Of a stretch of 64,000 nt of DNA, positions 1-13,191 are shown piece by piece. This DNA comes from Undibacterium hunanense (GTDB lineage Bacteria; Pseudomonadota; Gammaproteobacteria; Burkholderiales; Burkholderiaceae_D): assembly GCF_014284335.1 (NCBI RefSeq), contig NZ_JACOGF010000016.1, forward strand, positions 1 through 64,000. Reading direction: 5' to 3'. Under the pieces are notes generated by a model. It did no database searches and was not told the DNA's origin. It saw nothing but the letters and a program-made list of their open reading frames with translations. The first letter of the stretch is position 1. Each line of letters begins with the position of its first letter. The position numbers were made by a program, and so were the translations under genes.

Positions 1-500
1 CTGGTCGTATCGAACGCGGTATCGTCAAAGTTGGCGAAGAGATTGAAATCGTCGGTATCAAAGACACAGTCAAAACAACATGTACTGGCGTTGAAATGTT
101 CCGCAAACTGCTGGACCAAGGTCAAGCTGGTGACAACGTCGGCGTATTGCTGCGTGGCACTAAGCGTGAAGATATCCAGCGTGGTCAAGTGTTGGCAAAA
201 CCAGGCTCAATCAAGCCTCACGCCCACTTCACAGGCGAGATCTATGTTCTGTCCAAAGATGAAGGTGGCCGTCATACACCATTCTTCAACAACTACCGTC
301 CACAGTTCTATTTCCGTACAACGGACGTAACTGGTTCGATCGAGTTGCCGAAAGACAAAGAAATGGTGATGCCAGGTGATAACGTATCTATCACTGTTAA
401 ATTGATCAACCCGATCGCGATGGAAGAAGGCTTGCGCTTCGCTATCCGTGAAGGTGGCCGTACAGTTGGTGCTGGCGTTGTTGCTAAAATCATCGAGTAA
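1..500 (+). CDS. tuf: elongation factor Tu, C-terminal part
   Basis: This is the last 166 residues of EF-Tu, the GTPase that delivers aminoacyl-tRNA to the ribosome (full length about 396). The frame opens at base 3 and the start lies outside the window, so the GTP-binding domain is not seen. What is visible covers most of beta-barrel domains II and III, with recognisable stretches such as GDNVGVLLRG, RPQFYFRTTDVTG and the terminal GGRTVGAGVV. It sits directly upstream of tRNA-Trp and secE, the usual betaproteobacterial order. The identity is certain. Whether a second tuf copy exists elsewhere cannot be told from here. Confidence 0.97.
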   Translation, partial: GRIERGIVKVGEEIEIVGIKDTVKTTCTGVEMFRKLLDQGQAGDNVGVLLRGTKREDIQRGQVLAKPGSIKPHAHFTGEIYVLSKDEGGRHTPFFNNYRPQFYFRTTDVTGSIELPKDKEMVMPGDNVSITVKLINPIAMEEGLRFAIREGGRTVGAGVVAKIIE

Positions 501-516
501 TAAATAAGTAGTAAAA

Positions 517-553
517 TGCACGCATTACCTGACCTGTTCAGGTAGTGCGTGCA
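517..553 (+). terminator. hairpin after tuf (terminator or processing site)
   Basis: A 16-pair stem (517-532 with 538-553, one central T-G pair) closes on a 5-base loop, 17 bases after the tuf stop. It is followed only by TTAATT, so the T-run is weak. It may terminate tuf transcripts partially or separate tuf mRNA from the following tRNA. Confidence 0.5.
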
Positions 554-569
554 TTAATTGTCAAGATGT

Positions 570-645
570 AGGGGTGTAGCTCAATTGGCAGAGCGTCGGT
601 CTCCAAAACCGAAGGTCGCGGGTTCGATTCCCTCCGCCCCTGCCA
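570..645 (+). tRNA. trpT: tRNA-Trp (anticodon CCA)
   Basis: A 76-nt cloverleaf. The acceptor arm AGGGGTG pairs with CGCCCCT, there is a D-arm with AATTGGCAGAGC, the anticodon loop CTCCAAA carries CCA, the T-arm contains GGTTCGATTCC, and a genomically encoded CCA closes the gene. It lies between tuf and secE, the conserved position of tRNA-Trp in beta- and gammaproteobacteria. Confidence 0.97.
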
Positions 646-681
646 CCATCAAGGCCGCAGGCCACCGAAAGTAAATAAAGT

Positions 682-1065
682 ATGTCTAATCATCCCGTTC
701 AAACTGTTAGTACATCCAATGACAAGTACAAAGTCATCTTGGCGGTAGTAGCTGCAGTTGCCGGTGTTGCTGCTTTTTATATTCTCGCTGGACAAGCGAC
801 GTGGATACGCGCCGCTGCTTTGGTTTTGGGGTTGGTAATTGCAGCAGGTTTTGTTGCAACTTCAGAAATGGGTCGCGATTTTGTTGATTTTGCTAAAGAA
901 TCAGTTCGCGAAACCAAAAAAGTAGTTTGGCCAACAAGAAAAGAAGCGGGTCAGATCACAGCCGTCGTATTCGGCTTTGTACTGGTGATGGCGCTGTTCT
1001 TGTGGGGCACTGATCAGTTGATCGGATTTTTGTTGTATGACGTAATCCTCGGATGGAAAAAATAA
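682..1065 (+). CDS. secE: preprotein translocase subunit SecE
   Basis: SecE clamps the SecY channel of the inner-membrane translocon (SecYEG). The 127-residue product is the three-helix form: hydrophobic segments at about 17-36, 41-60 and 92-120. Between the second and third lies the conserved amphipathic region with VVWPTRKE (81-88), the SecE signature. The gene follows tRNA-Trp and its stop overlaps the nusG start by one base, so the two are co-translated as in most proteobacteria. Nothing is abnormal. Confidence 0.96.
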   Translation: MSNHPVQTVSTSNDKYKVILAVVAAVAGVAAFYILAGQATWIRAAALVLGLVIAAGFVATSEMGRDFVDFAKESVRETKKVVWPTRKEAGQITAVVFGFVLVMALFLWGTDQLIGFLLYDVILGWKK

Positions 1066-1658
1066 TGAGCGATAACATTCAGGAAAACGAAGAAGGTACA
1101 GCACCAGCGGTGTCTGTACCTAAAAGTGCTAAAAGATGGTACGCCGTGCATGCTTATTCCGGTATGGAAAAGAGCGTGCATCGTGCGTTGGTTGAGCGCA
1201 TAGAACGCGCAGAGATGCAGGACAAGTTCGGTCAGATTCTGGTTCCTACCGAAGAAGTCATCGAAGTAAAAAATGGCAAGAAGGCAGTGACTGAACGTCG
1301 TCTGTTCCCTAGCTATGTATTCGTCGAGATGGAAATGACTGACGATACCTGGCATCTGGTAAAAAATACCAGCAAGGTAACTGGCTTTATCGGCGGTAAA
1401 TCGAACAAGCCTTCACCGATACCACAGCATGAAGTGGACAAGATCCTGCAACAGATGCAGGACGGTGTAGAAAAACCAAGGCCAAAAGTATTGTATGAAG
1501 TTGGCGAAGTAGTACGTATCAAGGATGGTCCTTTCACTGACTTTAACGGTAACGTCGAAGAAGTGAATTACGAAAAATCCAAAGTGCGTGTCACCGTCAC
1601 CATTTTCGGTCGTGCCACTCCAGTTGAACTGGAATTTGGTCAGGTCGAAAAAGTATAA
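1065..1658 (+). CDS. nusG: transcription termination/antitermination protein NusG
   Basis: NusG binds RNA polymerase and couples it to Rho or the ribosome. The start chosen is the ATG overlapping the secE stop (TAATG), giving 197 residues; an in-frame ATG 12 bases upstream lies inside secE. The N-terminal NGN domain shows KRWYAVHAYSGMEKSV and RRLFPSYVFVEM. The C-terminal KOW domain shows EVVRIKDGPFTDFNG and ends in ATPVELEFGQVEKV. Its place between secE and rplK is canonical. The first 23 or so residues form an acidic tail typical of betaproteobacterial NusG. Confidence 0.96.
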   Translation: MSDNIQENEEGTAPAVSVPKSAKRWYAVHAYSGMEKSVHRALVERIERAEMQDKFGQILVPTEEVIEVKNGKKAVTERRLFPSYVFVEMEMTDDTWHLVKNTSKVTGFIGGKSNKPSPIPQHEVDKILQQMQDGVEKPRPKVLYEVGEVVRIKDGPFTDFNGNVEEVNYEKSKVRVTVTIFGRATPVELEFGQVEKV

Positions 1659-1820
1659 AGAATTTACGTCGATCAGTACGTAACACAGCAATGTGTTGAA
1701 ACTGATCAGGAAAATCCTCGTGTAGCAAGGCAGTAATGAAGGTTTTCCAGCAGGCAGAGGAGCCTGTTGGTGTGAAAAGACATTGACAGGCGCTACTACT
1801 CATTCATTGAAGGAGCCAAC

Positions 1821-2252
1821 ATGGCAAAGAAAATCATTGGTTTTATCAAGCTGCAAGTGCCAGCTGGTAAAGCAAACCCATCCCCACCTATCGGTCCAGC
1901 TCTGGGTCAACGTGGTCTGAACATCATGGAATTCTGCAAAGCGTTCAACGCGCAGACTCAAGGTGTTGAGCCAGGTATGCCTATCCCTGTCGTGATCACA
2001 GCATTTGCTGACAAGTCTTTCACTTTCGTGATGAAGACTCCTCCAGCAACTTACATGATCAAAAAGGCAGCTGGTATCACTAAAGGTTCTGCAAAACCGC
2101 ATACAGACAAAGTGGGTAAGATCACTCGTCAGCAAGCTGAAGAAATCGCGACCGTTAAACGCGCTGATTTGACAGCCGCCGATATGGACGCAGCAGTGCG
2201 TACTATCGCAGGTTCTGCTCGTTCCATGGGCATCACGGTAGAGGGTCTGTAA
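1821..2252 (+). CDS. rplK: 50S ribosomal protein L11
   Basis: L11 binds 23S rRNA at the GTPase-associated centre and is needed for the RelA stringent response. The 143-residue product has the family length, starts with AKKIIGFIKLQVPAGKANPS and carries the proline-rich PSPPIGPALGQRG loop. The C-terminal rRNA-binding domain ends in ARSMGITVEGL. An AGGAG ribosome site lies just upstream of ATG. The stop overlaps the rplA start by one base (TAATG), so L11 and L1 are translationally coupled as in the E. coli L11 operon. Confidence 0.97.
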   Translation: MAKKIIGFIKLQVPAGKANPSPPIGPALGQRGLNIMEFCKAFNAQTQGVEPGMPIPVVITAFADKSFTFVMKTPPATYMIKKAAGITKGSAKPHTDKVGKITRQQAEEIATVKRADLTAADMDAAVRTIAGSARSMGITVEGL

Positions 2253-2947
2253 TGGCTAAGTTATCTAAAAAAGCAAAATTGCTGGCAACGAAAGTTGACC
2301 GCCTGAAAGTGTATCCATTTGACAATGCTATCGCCTTGATCAAAGAATGCGCTACAGCAAAATTCAACGAATCCATCGACGTATCCGTACAACTGGGCGT
2401 TGATCCTAAGAAATCTGACCAGGTTGTTCGTGGCGCCGTTGTATTGCCAGCTGGTACAGGCAAAACAGTACGCGTCGCCGTATTTGCACAAGGTGCAAAA
2501 GCGGAAGAAGCGAAAGCTGCCGGTGCTGATATCGTTGGTATGGAAGATTTGGCTGAACGCGTTAAAGCTGGCGACATGCCATTTGACGTTGTTATCGCTT
2601 CTCCAGACACAATGCGTATCGTTGGTACTCTGGGTCAGATCCTGGGCCCACGTGGCCTGATGCCTAATCCTAAAGTCGGTACAGTAACTCCTGACGTAGC
2701 CAATGCAGTTAAAAATGCAAAAGCTGGTCAAGTTCAATACCGTACAGACAAAGCCGGTATCATTCACACAACAATCGGCCGCAAGTCGTTTGCTGATGGC
2801 GATCTGAAATCCAACCTGGTTGCGCTGATCGATGCTTTGAACAAAGCAAAACCAGCATCCAGCAAAGGTGTGTATCTGCGTAAAGTATCCATCTCATCCA
2901 CTATGGGTGCAGGTGTACGCGTAGACCACGCCAATCTGGCAGGCTAA
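2252..2947 (+). CDS. rplA: 50S ribosomal protein L1
   Basis: L1 forms the mobile L1 stalk that helps release deacylated tRNA and, in the known family, represses its own operon by binding the L11-L1 mRNA. The 231-residue length is normal. Recognisable parts are the VDPKKSDQVVRG strand near the N-terminus, the GPRGLMPNPKVGTVT signature in domain II, and the terminal SISSTMGAGVRVD. The start is shared with the end of rplK. It is followed by the L10 leader. Confidence 0.97.
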   Translation: MAKLSKKAKLLATKVDRLKVYPFDNAIALIKECATAKFNESIDVSVQLGVDPKKSDQVVRGAVVLPAGTGKTVRVAVFAQGAKAEEAKAAGADIVGMEDLAERVKAGDMPFDVVIASPDTMRIVGTLGQILGPRGLMPNPKVGTVTPDVANAVKNAKAGQVQYRTDKAGIIHTTIGRKSFADGDLKSNLVALIDALNKAKPASSKGVYLRKVSISSTMGAGVRVDHANLAG

Positions 2948-2954
2948 GCAAGAA

Positions 2955-3239
2955 TTAAGTCCCTGCATCCATGATGCAGGGCGCATCTTTGGGCTGGATG
3001 TTTTGAACAAGCATCCAGAGTGTCAAAGACCGTTGGGCCGAGTGCGTAAGAGTAATTAATTAAGCATGAGGTTAATACCTGAAGAGCAATCGACAGGACC
3101 CAACGCAGATGGTGTACCCGAACAAGTTTTGTAGTGATTACTGGTCCCCAGTGAAACTCCTAACTTCGGACGCCGTGTTCGAAACGATATGAGGGAAGTA
3201 CATCATTCCGGTGTATGGACTGAATATCATTAATGGAGG
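2955..3239 (+). promoter_or_regulatory. rplJL leader (L10 mRNA leader)
   Basis: About 290 bases separate L1 from L10. They begin with a hairpin (CCCTGCAT/ATGCAGGG, 2961-2981). A longer fold is closed by GTTGGG (3032-3037) pairing with CCCAAC (3098-3103). This position and length match the known L10 leader, where the L10-(L12)4 complex represses translation of rplJL. The fold is inferred from complementarity only; a covariance search with the L10-leader family would settle the boundaries. A promoter for rplJL may also lie here. Confidence 0.7.
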
Positions 3240-3245
3240 TTGACC

Positions 3246-3785
3246 GTGAGTCTCAATCTGAATGACAAAAAAGCCGTCGTCGCTGAAGTCTCTGCAAAAG
3301 TAGCAACTGCACAGACTATCGTCGTGGCCGAATATCGTGGCATCCAGGTCGGTCATTTGACGCAATTGCGTGCTAGCGCACGCGCTCAAGGCGTATACAT
3401 GCGTGTGTTGAAAAACACATTGGCACGTCGCGCTGTTGAGGGAACTGCATTTGCAAGTCTCGCTTCTGAAATGACTGGTCCGTTGATTTATGCAATCTCG
3501 GAAGATGCTGTTGCTGCTGCTAAAGTCGTTCAAGACTTTGCAAAAAGCAATGACAAACTGGTTGTTAAAGCGGGTAACTATGCAGGCAAATCGCTGGATA
3601 AAGCTGGCGTTGTCGCATTGGCAAGCATTCCTAGCCGTGAAGTATTGTTGGCGCAAGTGGTTGGCATGATGCAGGCTCCTGTATCTGCTTTCGCACGTGC
3701 TCTGGCAGCCGTCGCAGCACAGAAAGAAGCAGGTTCTCCTGCAGCACCAGTAGCTGAAGAAGCTGCTGAAGCTGCCGCAGAATAA
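3246..3785 (+). CDS. rplJ: 50S ribosomal protein L10
   Basis: L10 anchors the L7/L12 dimers to the ribosome. The GTG at 3246 is chosen because GGAGG (3235-3239) lies six bases before it, while the in-frame TTG at 3240 touches the ribosome site. The 179-residue product starts SLNLNDKKAVVAEVS, contains the rRNA-binding EYRGIQVGHLTQLR and LKNTLARRAVEG segments, and ends in an Ala/Glu-rich tail. It lies 52 bases before rplL, with which it is translated and regulated. Confidence 0.95.
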   Translation: MSLNLNDKKAVVAEVSAKVATAQTIVVAEYRGIQVGHLTQLRASARAQGVYMRVLKNTLARRAVEGTAFASLASEMTGPLIYAISEDAVAAAKVVQDFAKSNDKLVVKAGNYAGKSLDKAGVVALASIPSREVLLAQVVGMMQAPVSAFARALAAVAAQKEAGSPAAPVAEEAAEAAAE

Positions 3786-3837
3786 GTTTTTTTCCGTCAA
3801 ATACCGTATCAATGTAATTAATTAATTGGAGTTTCAA

Positions 3838-4206
3838 ATGGCACTTAGCAAAGACGATATCCTGGAAGCCGTAGGCGCGATGTCCGTAATGGACCTGAAC
3901 GACCTGGTAAAAGCTTTCGAAGAAAAATTTGGTGTTTCCGCAGCAGCAGTAGCAGGCCCAGCAGCAGCCGGTCCAGCAGCAGCAGTTGAAGAACAAACAG
4001 AATTCAACGTAATTCTGGCTGAAGTTGGCGCAAACAAAGTTGGCGTCATTAAAGCAGTTCGCGAAATCACAGGCCTGGGCTTGAAAGAAGCTAAAGACCT
4101 GGTTGATGGCGCACCTAAAGCAGTTAAAGAAGCAGTTTCCAAAGCTGATGCTGACGCAGCTAAGAAAAAACTGGAAGATGCAGGCGCGAAAGCCGACATC
4201 AAGTAA
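3838..4206 (+). CDS. rplL: 50S ribosomal protein L7/L12
   Basis: This is the multi-copy stalk protein that recruits translation GTPases. The ATG at 3838 follows a GGAG site; a further in-frame ATG 12 bases upstream is ignored because it lacks a site. The product has 122 residues: an N-terminal dimerisation domain (MALSKDDILEAVGAMSVMDL), an alanine/glycine-rich hinge at about 37-52, and the C-terminal factor-binding domain with KVGVIKAVREITGLGLKEAK. All features are normal. Confidence 0.97.
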   Translation: MALSKDDILEAVGAMSVMDLNDLVKAFEEKFGVSAAAVAGPAAAGPAAAVEEQTEFNVILAEVGANKVGVIKAVREITGLGLKEAKDLVDGAPKAVKEAVSKADADAAKKKLEDAGAKADIK

Positions 4207-4250
4207 TTCAGGTATCATGGCAAGTCTTCGGATTTGCCCAAGTCAAAGAC

Positions 4251-4278
4251 AGGAATCCTCTTGGAAGAGAGGGTTCCT
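4251..4278 (+). terminator. rplL-rpoB intergenic hairpin (attenuator or RNase III site)
   Basis: An 11-pair stem (4251-4261 with 4268-4278, one T-G pair) with a 6-base loop sits 44 bases after rplL and about 140 bases before rpoB. It is followed by CTTTGGCTTCTTTG rather than a pure T-run. In E. coli the same gap carries a partial attenuator and an RNase III cleavage hairpin, which lower rpoBC relative to ribosomal proteins. The same role is inferred here. Confidence 0.55.
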
Positions 4279-4420
4279 CTTTGGCTTCTTTGTCGTTCAG
4301 GGTTGTTTAGCTGTTTATTAAGACCAAGGGTTGAGACTTGAGGTTTTTTTGTCACAGAATGGCTGTTATGTGACAGGAATCCTGAATTCTCTATCCTTCC
4401 TTGCCACTCACGGAGTGTCC

Positions 4421-7400
4421 ATGCACTACTCATTTACTGAGAAGAAGCGTATTCGTAAATCTTTTGCGAAGCGCGCCAACGTCCACAACGTTCCGTTCTT
4501 ACTGGCGACTCAAATCGAGTCTTACCAGAGTTTTTTACAAGAAGACAGAACACCGTCAACTCGCAAAAACGAAGGCTTGCAGTCTGCCTTCACATCGATT
4601 TTCCCTATTGTTTCGCACAATGGTTTCGCACGTCTGGAGTTCCTGTCCTACGTTTTAGGCGATCCTGCATTTGACGTCAAGGAATGTCAACTGCGTGGAT
4701 TGACTTATGCATCGCCTTTGCGTGCAAAAGTGCGTCTGGTTATCCTGGACAAGGAATCACCAACCAAGCCGGTCGTTAAAGAAATGAAAGAACAGGAAGT
4801 CTACATGGGCGAATTGCCTTTGATGACAACTACTGGTTCTTTTGTTATCAACGGTACCGAGCGTGTGATTGTTTCCCAGTTGCATCGTTCCCCTGGCGTG
4901 TTCTTTGAGCATGACCGCGGCAAGACACATTCGTCCGGTAAATTGCTGTTCTCGGCAAGGATCATTCCTTACCGTGGTTCCTGGCTGGATTTTGAATTCG
5001 ATCCAAAAGATATCCTGTTCTTCCGTATTGACCGTCGTCGCAAGATGCCAGTCACTATCCTGCTGCGCGCCATAGGCATGAGCAATGAACAGATTCTGGC
5101 CAACTTCTTTGTCTTTGATAATTTCAGTCTGCACAATGATGGCGCAGAAATGGAATTCGTCGCAGAACGTCTGCGTGGCGAAGTCGCCCGTTTTGACATC
5201 AGCGACAAAGATGGCAAAGTCATCGTTGCCAAAGACAAGCGTATCAATGCAAAACACGTACGTGAAATCGAAGCTGGCGGCATCAAGCACATTTCCGTGC
5301 CTGAAGACTATCTGCTGGGCCGCGTACTGGCCAAGAACATCGTTGATGCAGATACCGGCGAAGTAATCGCCAATGCCAATGATGAACTGACAGAAGAGTT
5401 GCTGGGTCGCCTGCGCGATGCCAAAGTGACTGACATCCAGACTCTGTACACGAATGACCTGGATCAGGGTGCCTACATCTCGCAAACACTGCGTGCTGAT
5501 GATACAGCGGACCAGATGGCTGCCCGCGTTGCCATCTACCGCATGATGCGTCCTGGCGAACCACCAACAGAAGATTCTGTTGAAGCCCTGTTCAATGGCT
5601 TGTTCTACAGCGAAGAGCGTTACGATTTGTCCGCAGTCGGCCGCATGAAGTTCAACCGCCGTATTGGCCGTGATGAACTGACAGGCGCCATGACCTTGTC
5701 GAACGAAGACGTACTGGCCGTTATCAAGATTTTGGTTGAACTGCGCAATGGTCGCGGTGAAGTCGATGATATCGATCACTTGGGTAATCGTCGCGTACGT
5801 TGCGTCGGTGAATTGGCAGAGAACCAGTTCCGTGCTGGTCTGGTGCGTGTTGAACGTGCCGTCAAAGAGCGTCTGGGTCAGGCTGAAGCCGACAACCTGA
5901 TGCCGCATGACCTGATCAACTCCAAGCCTATCTCTGCTGCGATTCGTGAGTTCTTCGGTTCTTCACAATTGTCCCAGTTTATGGATCAGACCAACCCATT
6001 GTCAGAAATTACGCACAAGCGTCGTATTTCCGCCCTGGGACCTGGTGGTTTGACACGTGAACGCGCCGGCTTTGAAGTCCGTGACGTTCATCCAACCCAC
6101 TATGGCCGTGTATGCCCGATTGAGACACCTGAGGGACCAAACATTGGTCTGATCAACTCTCTGGCGCTGTACGCACGTCTGAATGAATACGGTTTCCTGG
6201 AAACACCATACCGCAAGGTTGTTGACAGCAAAATCACCAGCCAGATCGATTACCTGTCTGCGATTGAAGAAGGTCGTTACATCATCGCTCAGGCGAATGC
6301 GACGATCGACGGCGAAGGCAAACTGGTCGATGAACTGGTTTCTGCTCGTGAAGCTGGCGAAACGATCCTGGTATCCCCGGAACGTATCCAGTACATGGAC
6401 GTGGCAACTGGTCAGGTGGTTTCCGTTGCGGCATCGCTGATCCCGTTCCTCGAACACGATGATGCGAACCGCGCGCTGATGGGTGCCAACATGCAACGTC
6501 AGGCTGTTCCTTGCTTGCGTCCGGAAAAAGCATTCGTTGGTACAGGTATCGAACGTACCGTCGCAGTTGACTCCGGTACCACAGTACAGGCACTGCGTGG
6601 CGGTAAGGTTGATTACATCGATGCGGGCCGTATCGTTATTCGTGTGAATGATGCTGAAGCACAGGCTGGTGAAGTCGGTGTGGATATTTACAACCTCATC
6701 AAGTACACCCGTTCCAACCAGAACACCAACATCAATCAGCGTCCTATCGTCAAGGTTGGCGACATGGTTGCCAAGGGTGACGTGCTGGCCGACGGTGCAT
6801 CGACAGATCTGGGCGAATTGGCCCTGGGTCAGAACATGCTGGTCGCCTTCATGCCATGGAATGGTTATAACTTCGAAGATTCGATCCTGATCTCTGAAAA
6901 AGTTGTGGCTGATGATCGCTATACCTCGATTCATATCGAAGAGTTGTCGGTTGTTGCCCGTGACACCAAGTTGGGCGCGGAAGAAATTACCCGCGATATC
7001 TCCAACCTGGCAGAAAATCAACTGGCACGTCTGGATGAATCTGGTATCGTCTACATCGGTGCTGAAGTAACAGCCGGTGATACCCTGGTCGGTAAAGTGA
7101 CACCAAAAGGTGAAACCCAACTGACACCAGAAGAAAAACTGCTGCGCGCCATTTTCGGTGAAAAAGCATCTGACGTTAAAGATACCTCCCTGCGCGTGCC
7201 TTCCGGCATGGTAGGTACGGTCATTGACGTACAAGTGTTCACCCGCGAAGGCATACAACGCGACAAACGTGCACAACAGATTATCGATGATGAATTGAAG
7301 CGTTATCGCCTCGATCTGAACGATCAGTTGCGTATTGTTGAAGGCGATGCATTTGAGCGTCTGGAACGTATGCTGGATGGCAAGATAGCTGACGGCGGTC

Positions 7401-8527
7401 CGGCCAAACTGGCCAAAGGCACCAAGATCACCAAGGAATACCTGGCCAGCGTGGATAAATACCACTGGTTCGATATTCGCCTGGCATCGGATGAAGCAGC
7501 CAATGCGCTGGTCGCGATGAAAGATTCCATCGCTGAAAAACGTCATCAGTTCGATCTGGCTTTTGAAGAAAAACGTACCAAGCTGACGCAAGGCGATGAA
7601 TTGCCGCCAGGCGTACAAAAAATGGTCAAGGTCTACCTGGCCGTTAAACGTCGCCTGCAACCTGGTGACAAAATGGCGGGTCGTCACGGTAACAAGGGTG
7701 TGGTTTCCCGTATCGTGCCTATCGAAGACATGCCTTACATGGCTGACGGTACACCAGCAGACATCGTGTTGAACCCATTGGGTGTTCCATCACGTATGAA
7801 CGTTGGTCAGGTTCTGGAAGTGCATCTGGGCTGGGCTGCCAAAGGTCTGGGCTTGCGTATAGGCGAAATGCTGAAAGCCAAAGCCAAGGTAGAAGAACTG
7901 CGTGATTTCCTGAAGAAGATTTATAACGAATCTGGCAAGAAGGAAGACATCGATGGCTTCTCCGACGCTGAGATCCTGGAACTGACCAACAACCTGAAAC
8001 ACGGCGTGCCATTTGCAACACCGGTATTTGACGGTGCGCATGAAGATGAAATCCGTCGCATGCTGGATCTGGCTTTCCCTGACCATATCGCAGCACAGCT
8101 GGGTATGACACCATCGAAAAACCAGGTCACCCTGTTCGATGGCCGTACCGGTGAAGCGTTTGAGCGTAAAGTCACACTGGGCTACATGCACGTTCTGAAA
8201 CTGCACCATCTGGTCGATGACAAGATGCATGCACGTTCGACCGGTCCTTACTCTCTGGTCACGCAGCAACCACTGGGCGGTAAAGCTCAGTTCGGTGGCC
8301 AGCGTTTCGGTGAGATGGAAGTCTGGGCACTGGAAGCTTACGGCGCGTCATATGTCTTGCAAGAGATGTTGACCGTCAAGTCAGATGACGTGAATGGCCG
8401 TACCAAGGTCTATGAAAACCTGGTCAAGGGTGATCATGTGATCGACGCCGGCATGCCAGAGTCCTTCAACGTTCTGGTCAAGGAAATTCGTTCCCTGGGT
8501 ATCGACATCGATCTCGAACGCAATTGA
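4421..8527 (+). CDS. rpoB: DNA-directed RNA polymerase subunit beta
   Basis: RpoB forms one pincer of core RNA polymerase and the rifampicin pocket. The ATG at 4421 is preceded by GGAG and gives 1368 residues, the usual betaproteobacterial length; the open frame extends 90 bases upstream without a better start. The rifampicin cluster reads SQLSQFMDQTNPLSEITHKR followed by RISALGPGG, with the Asp, His and Ser positions that mutate in resistant strains all wild type. Near the C-terminus are KMAGRHGNKGVVS and the GGKAQFGGQRFGEMEVWALE signature. It pairs with rpoC 246 bases downstream. Confidence 0.98.
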   Translation: MHYSFTEKKRIRKSFAKRANVHNVPFLLATQIESYQSFLQEDRTPSTRKNEGLQSAFTSIFPIVSHNGFARLEFLSYVLGDPAFDVKECQLRGLTYASPLRAKVRLVILDKESPTKPVVKEMKEQEVYMGELPLMTTTGSFVINGTERVIVSQLHRSPGVFFEHDRGKTHSSGKLLFSARIIPYRGSWLDFEFDPKDILFFRIDRRRKMPVTILLRAIGMSNEQILANFFVFDNFSLHNDGAEMEFVAERLRGEVARFDISDKDGKVIVAKDKRINAKHVREIEAGGIKHISVPEDYLLGRVLAKNIVDADTGEVIANANDELTEELLGRLRDAKVTDIQTLYTNDLDQGAYISQTLRADDTADQMAARVAIYRMMRPGEPPTEDSVEALFNGLFYSEERYDLSAVGRMKFNRRIGRDELTGAMTLSNEDVLAVIKILVELRNGRGEVDDIDHLGNRRVRCVGELAENQFRAGLVRVERAVKERLGQAEADNLMPHDLINSKPISAAIREFFGSSQLSQFMDQTNPLSEITHKRRISALGPGGLTRERAGFEVRDVHPTHYGRVCPIETPEGPNIGLINSLALYARLNEYGFLETPYRKVVDSKITSQIDYLSAIEEGRYIIAQANATIDGEGKLVDELVSAREAGETILVSPERIQYMDVATGQVVSVAASLIPFLEHDDANRALMGANMQRQAVPCLRPEKAFVGTGIERTVAVDSGTTVQALRGGKVDYIDAGRIVIRVNDAEAQAGEVGVDIYNLIKYTRSNQNTNINQRPIVKVGDMVAKGDVLADGASTDLGELALGQNMLVAFMPWNGYNFEDSILISEKVVADDRYTSIHIEELSVVARDTKLGAEEITRDISNLAENQLARLDESGIVYIGAEVTAGDTLVGKVTPKGETQLTPEEKLLRAIFGEKASDVKDTSLRVPSGMVGTVIDVQVFTREGIQRDKRAQQIIDDELKRYRLDLNDQLRIVEGDAFERLERMLDGKIADGGPAKLAKGTKITKEYLASVDKYHWFDIRLASDEAANALVAMKDSIAEKRHQFDLAFEEKRTKLTQGDELPPGVQKMVKVYLAVKRRLQPGDKMAGRHGNKGVVSRIVPIEDMPYMADGTPADIVLNPLGVPSRMNVGQVLEVHLGWAAKGLGLRIGEMLKAKAKVEELRDFLKKIYNESGKKEDIDGFSDAEILELTNNLKHGVPFATPVFDGAHEDEIRRMLDLAFPDHIAAQLGMTPSKNQVTLFDGRTGEAFERKVTLGYMHVLKLHHLVDDKMHARSTGPYSLVTQQPLGGKAQFGGQRFGEMEVWALEAYGASYVLQEMLTVKSDDVNGRTKVYENLVKGDHVIDAGMPESFNVLVKEIRSLGIDIDLERN

Positions 8528-8773
8528 TTTGATAAAAGTTTGTAGTAATTAGTCGTAAAACCATCGCCTGGATACCATCCGGGCGGTGGTGTTATAAGAA
8601 GCTAGCTAGTAAGCAGTCTGGAAGCAGATAGTCGTTCCCGGTATTAGCGGAACCTGTGTCGCCAAGCGACCTGGCTCTCCCGCCGATGCGAACAGGGTCA
8701 GACGTCCTACATGCCTCCCTTGCAGCACCATTCAGCCACCAAGCGTTTTGCGCGCTTCACTGGAGTGATACAC

Positions 8774-13003
<4,230 letters not shown>

Positions 13004-13060
13004 GTATAGAAATAAGTACTGATGCAAGCACTGACGCAAGCACTGAAATAAGCAGGACAT

Positions 13061-13098
13061 AAAAAAACGGCACCGCATTCTGGGTGCCGTTTTTTTTA
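13061..13098 (+). terminator. Rho-independent terminator after rpoC
   Basis: AAACGGCACC pairs with GGTGCCGTTT around an 8-base loop and is followed by an eight-T run. A-rich sequence on the other side extends the stem. It lies 58 bases after the rpoC stop and ends the ribosomal-protein/RNA polymerase transcript. Confidence 0.92.
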
Positions 13099-13191
13099 AC
13101 ACCTCAGCAATGTATTTGGCATCCACAGAGTGAAACAACAGCGCGCAACAATAGAGCTTAACAACAGCGCGGAAGCAATCCAGAATTGAAC

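Noticed and set aside
5950..6070. Possible rifampicin-resistance changes in rpoB
   Set aside because: The rifampicin cluster has the wild-type Asp, His and Ser residues.
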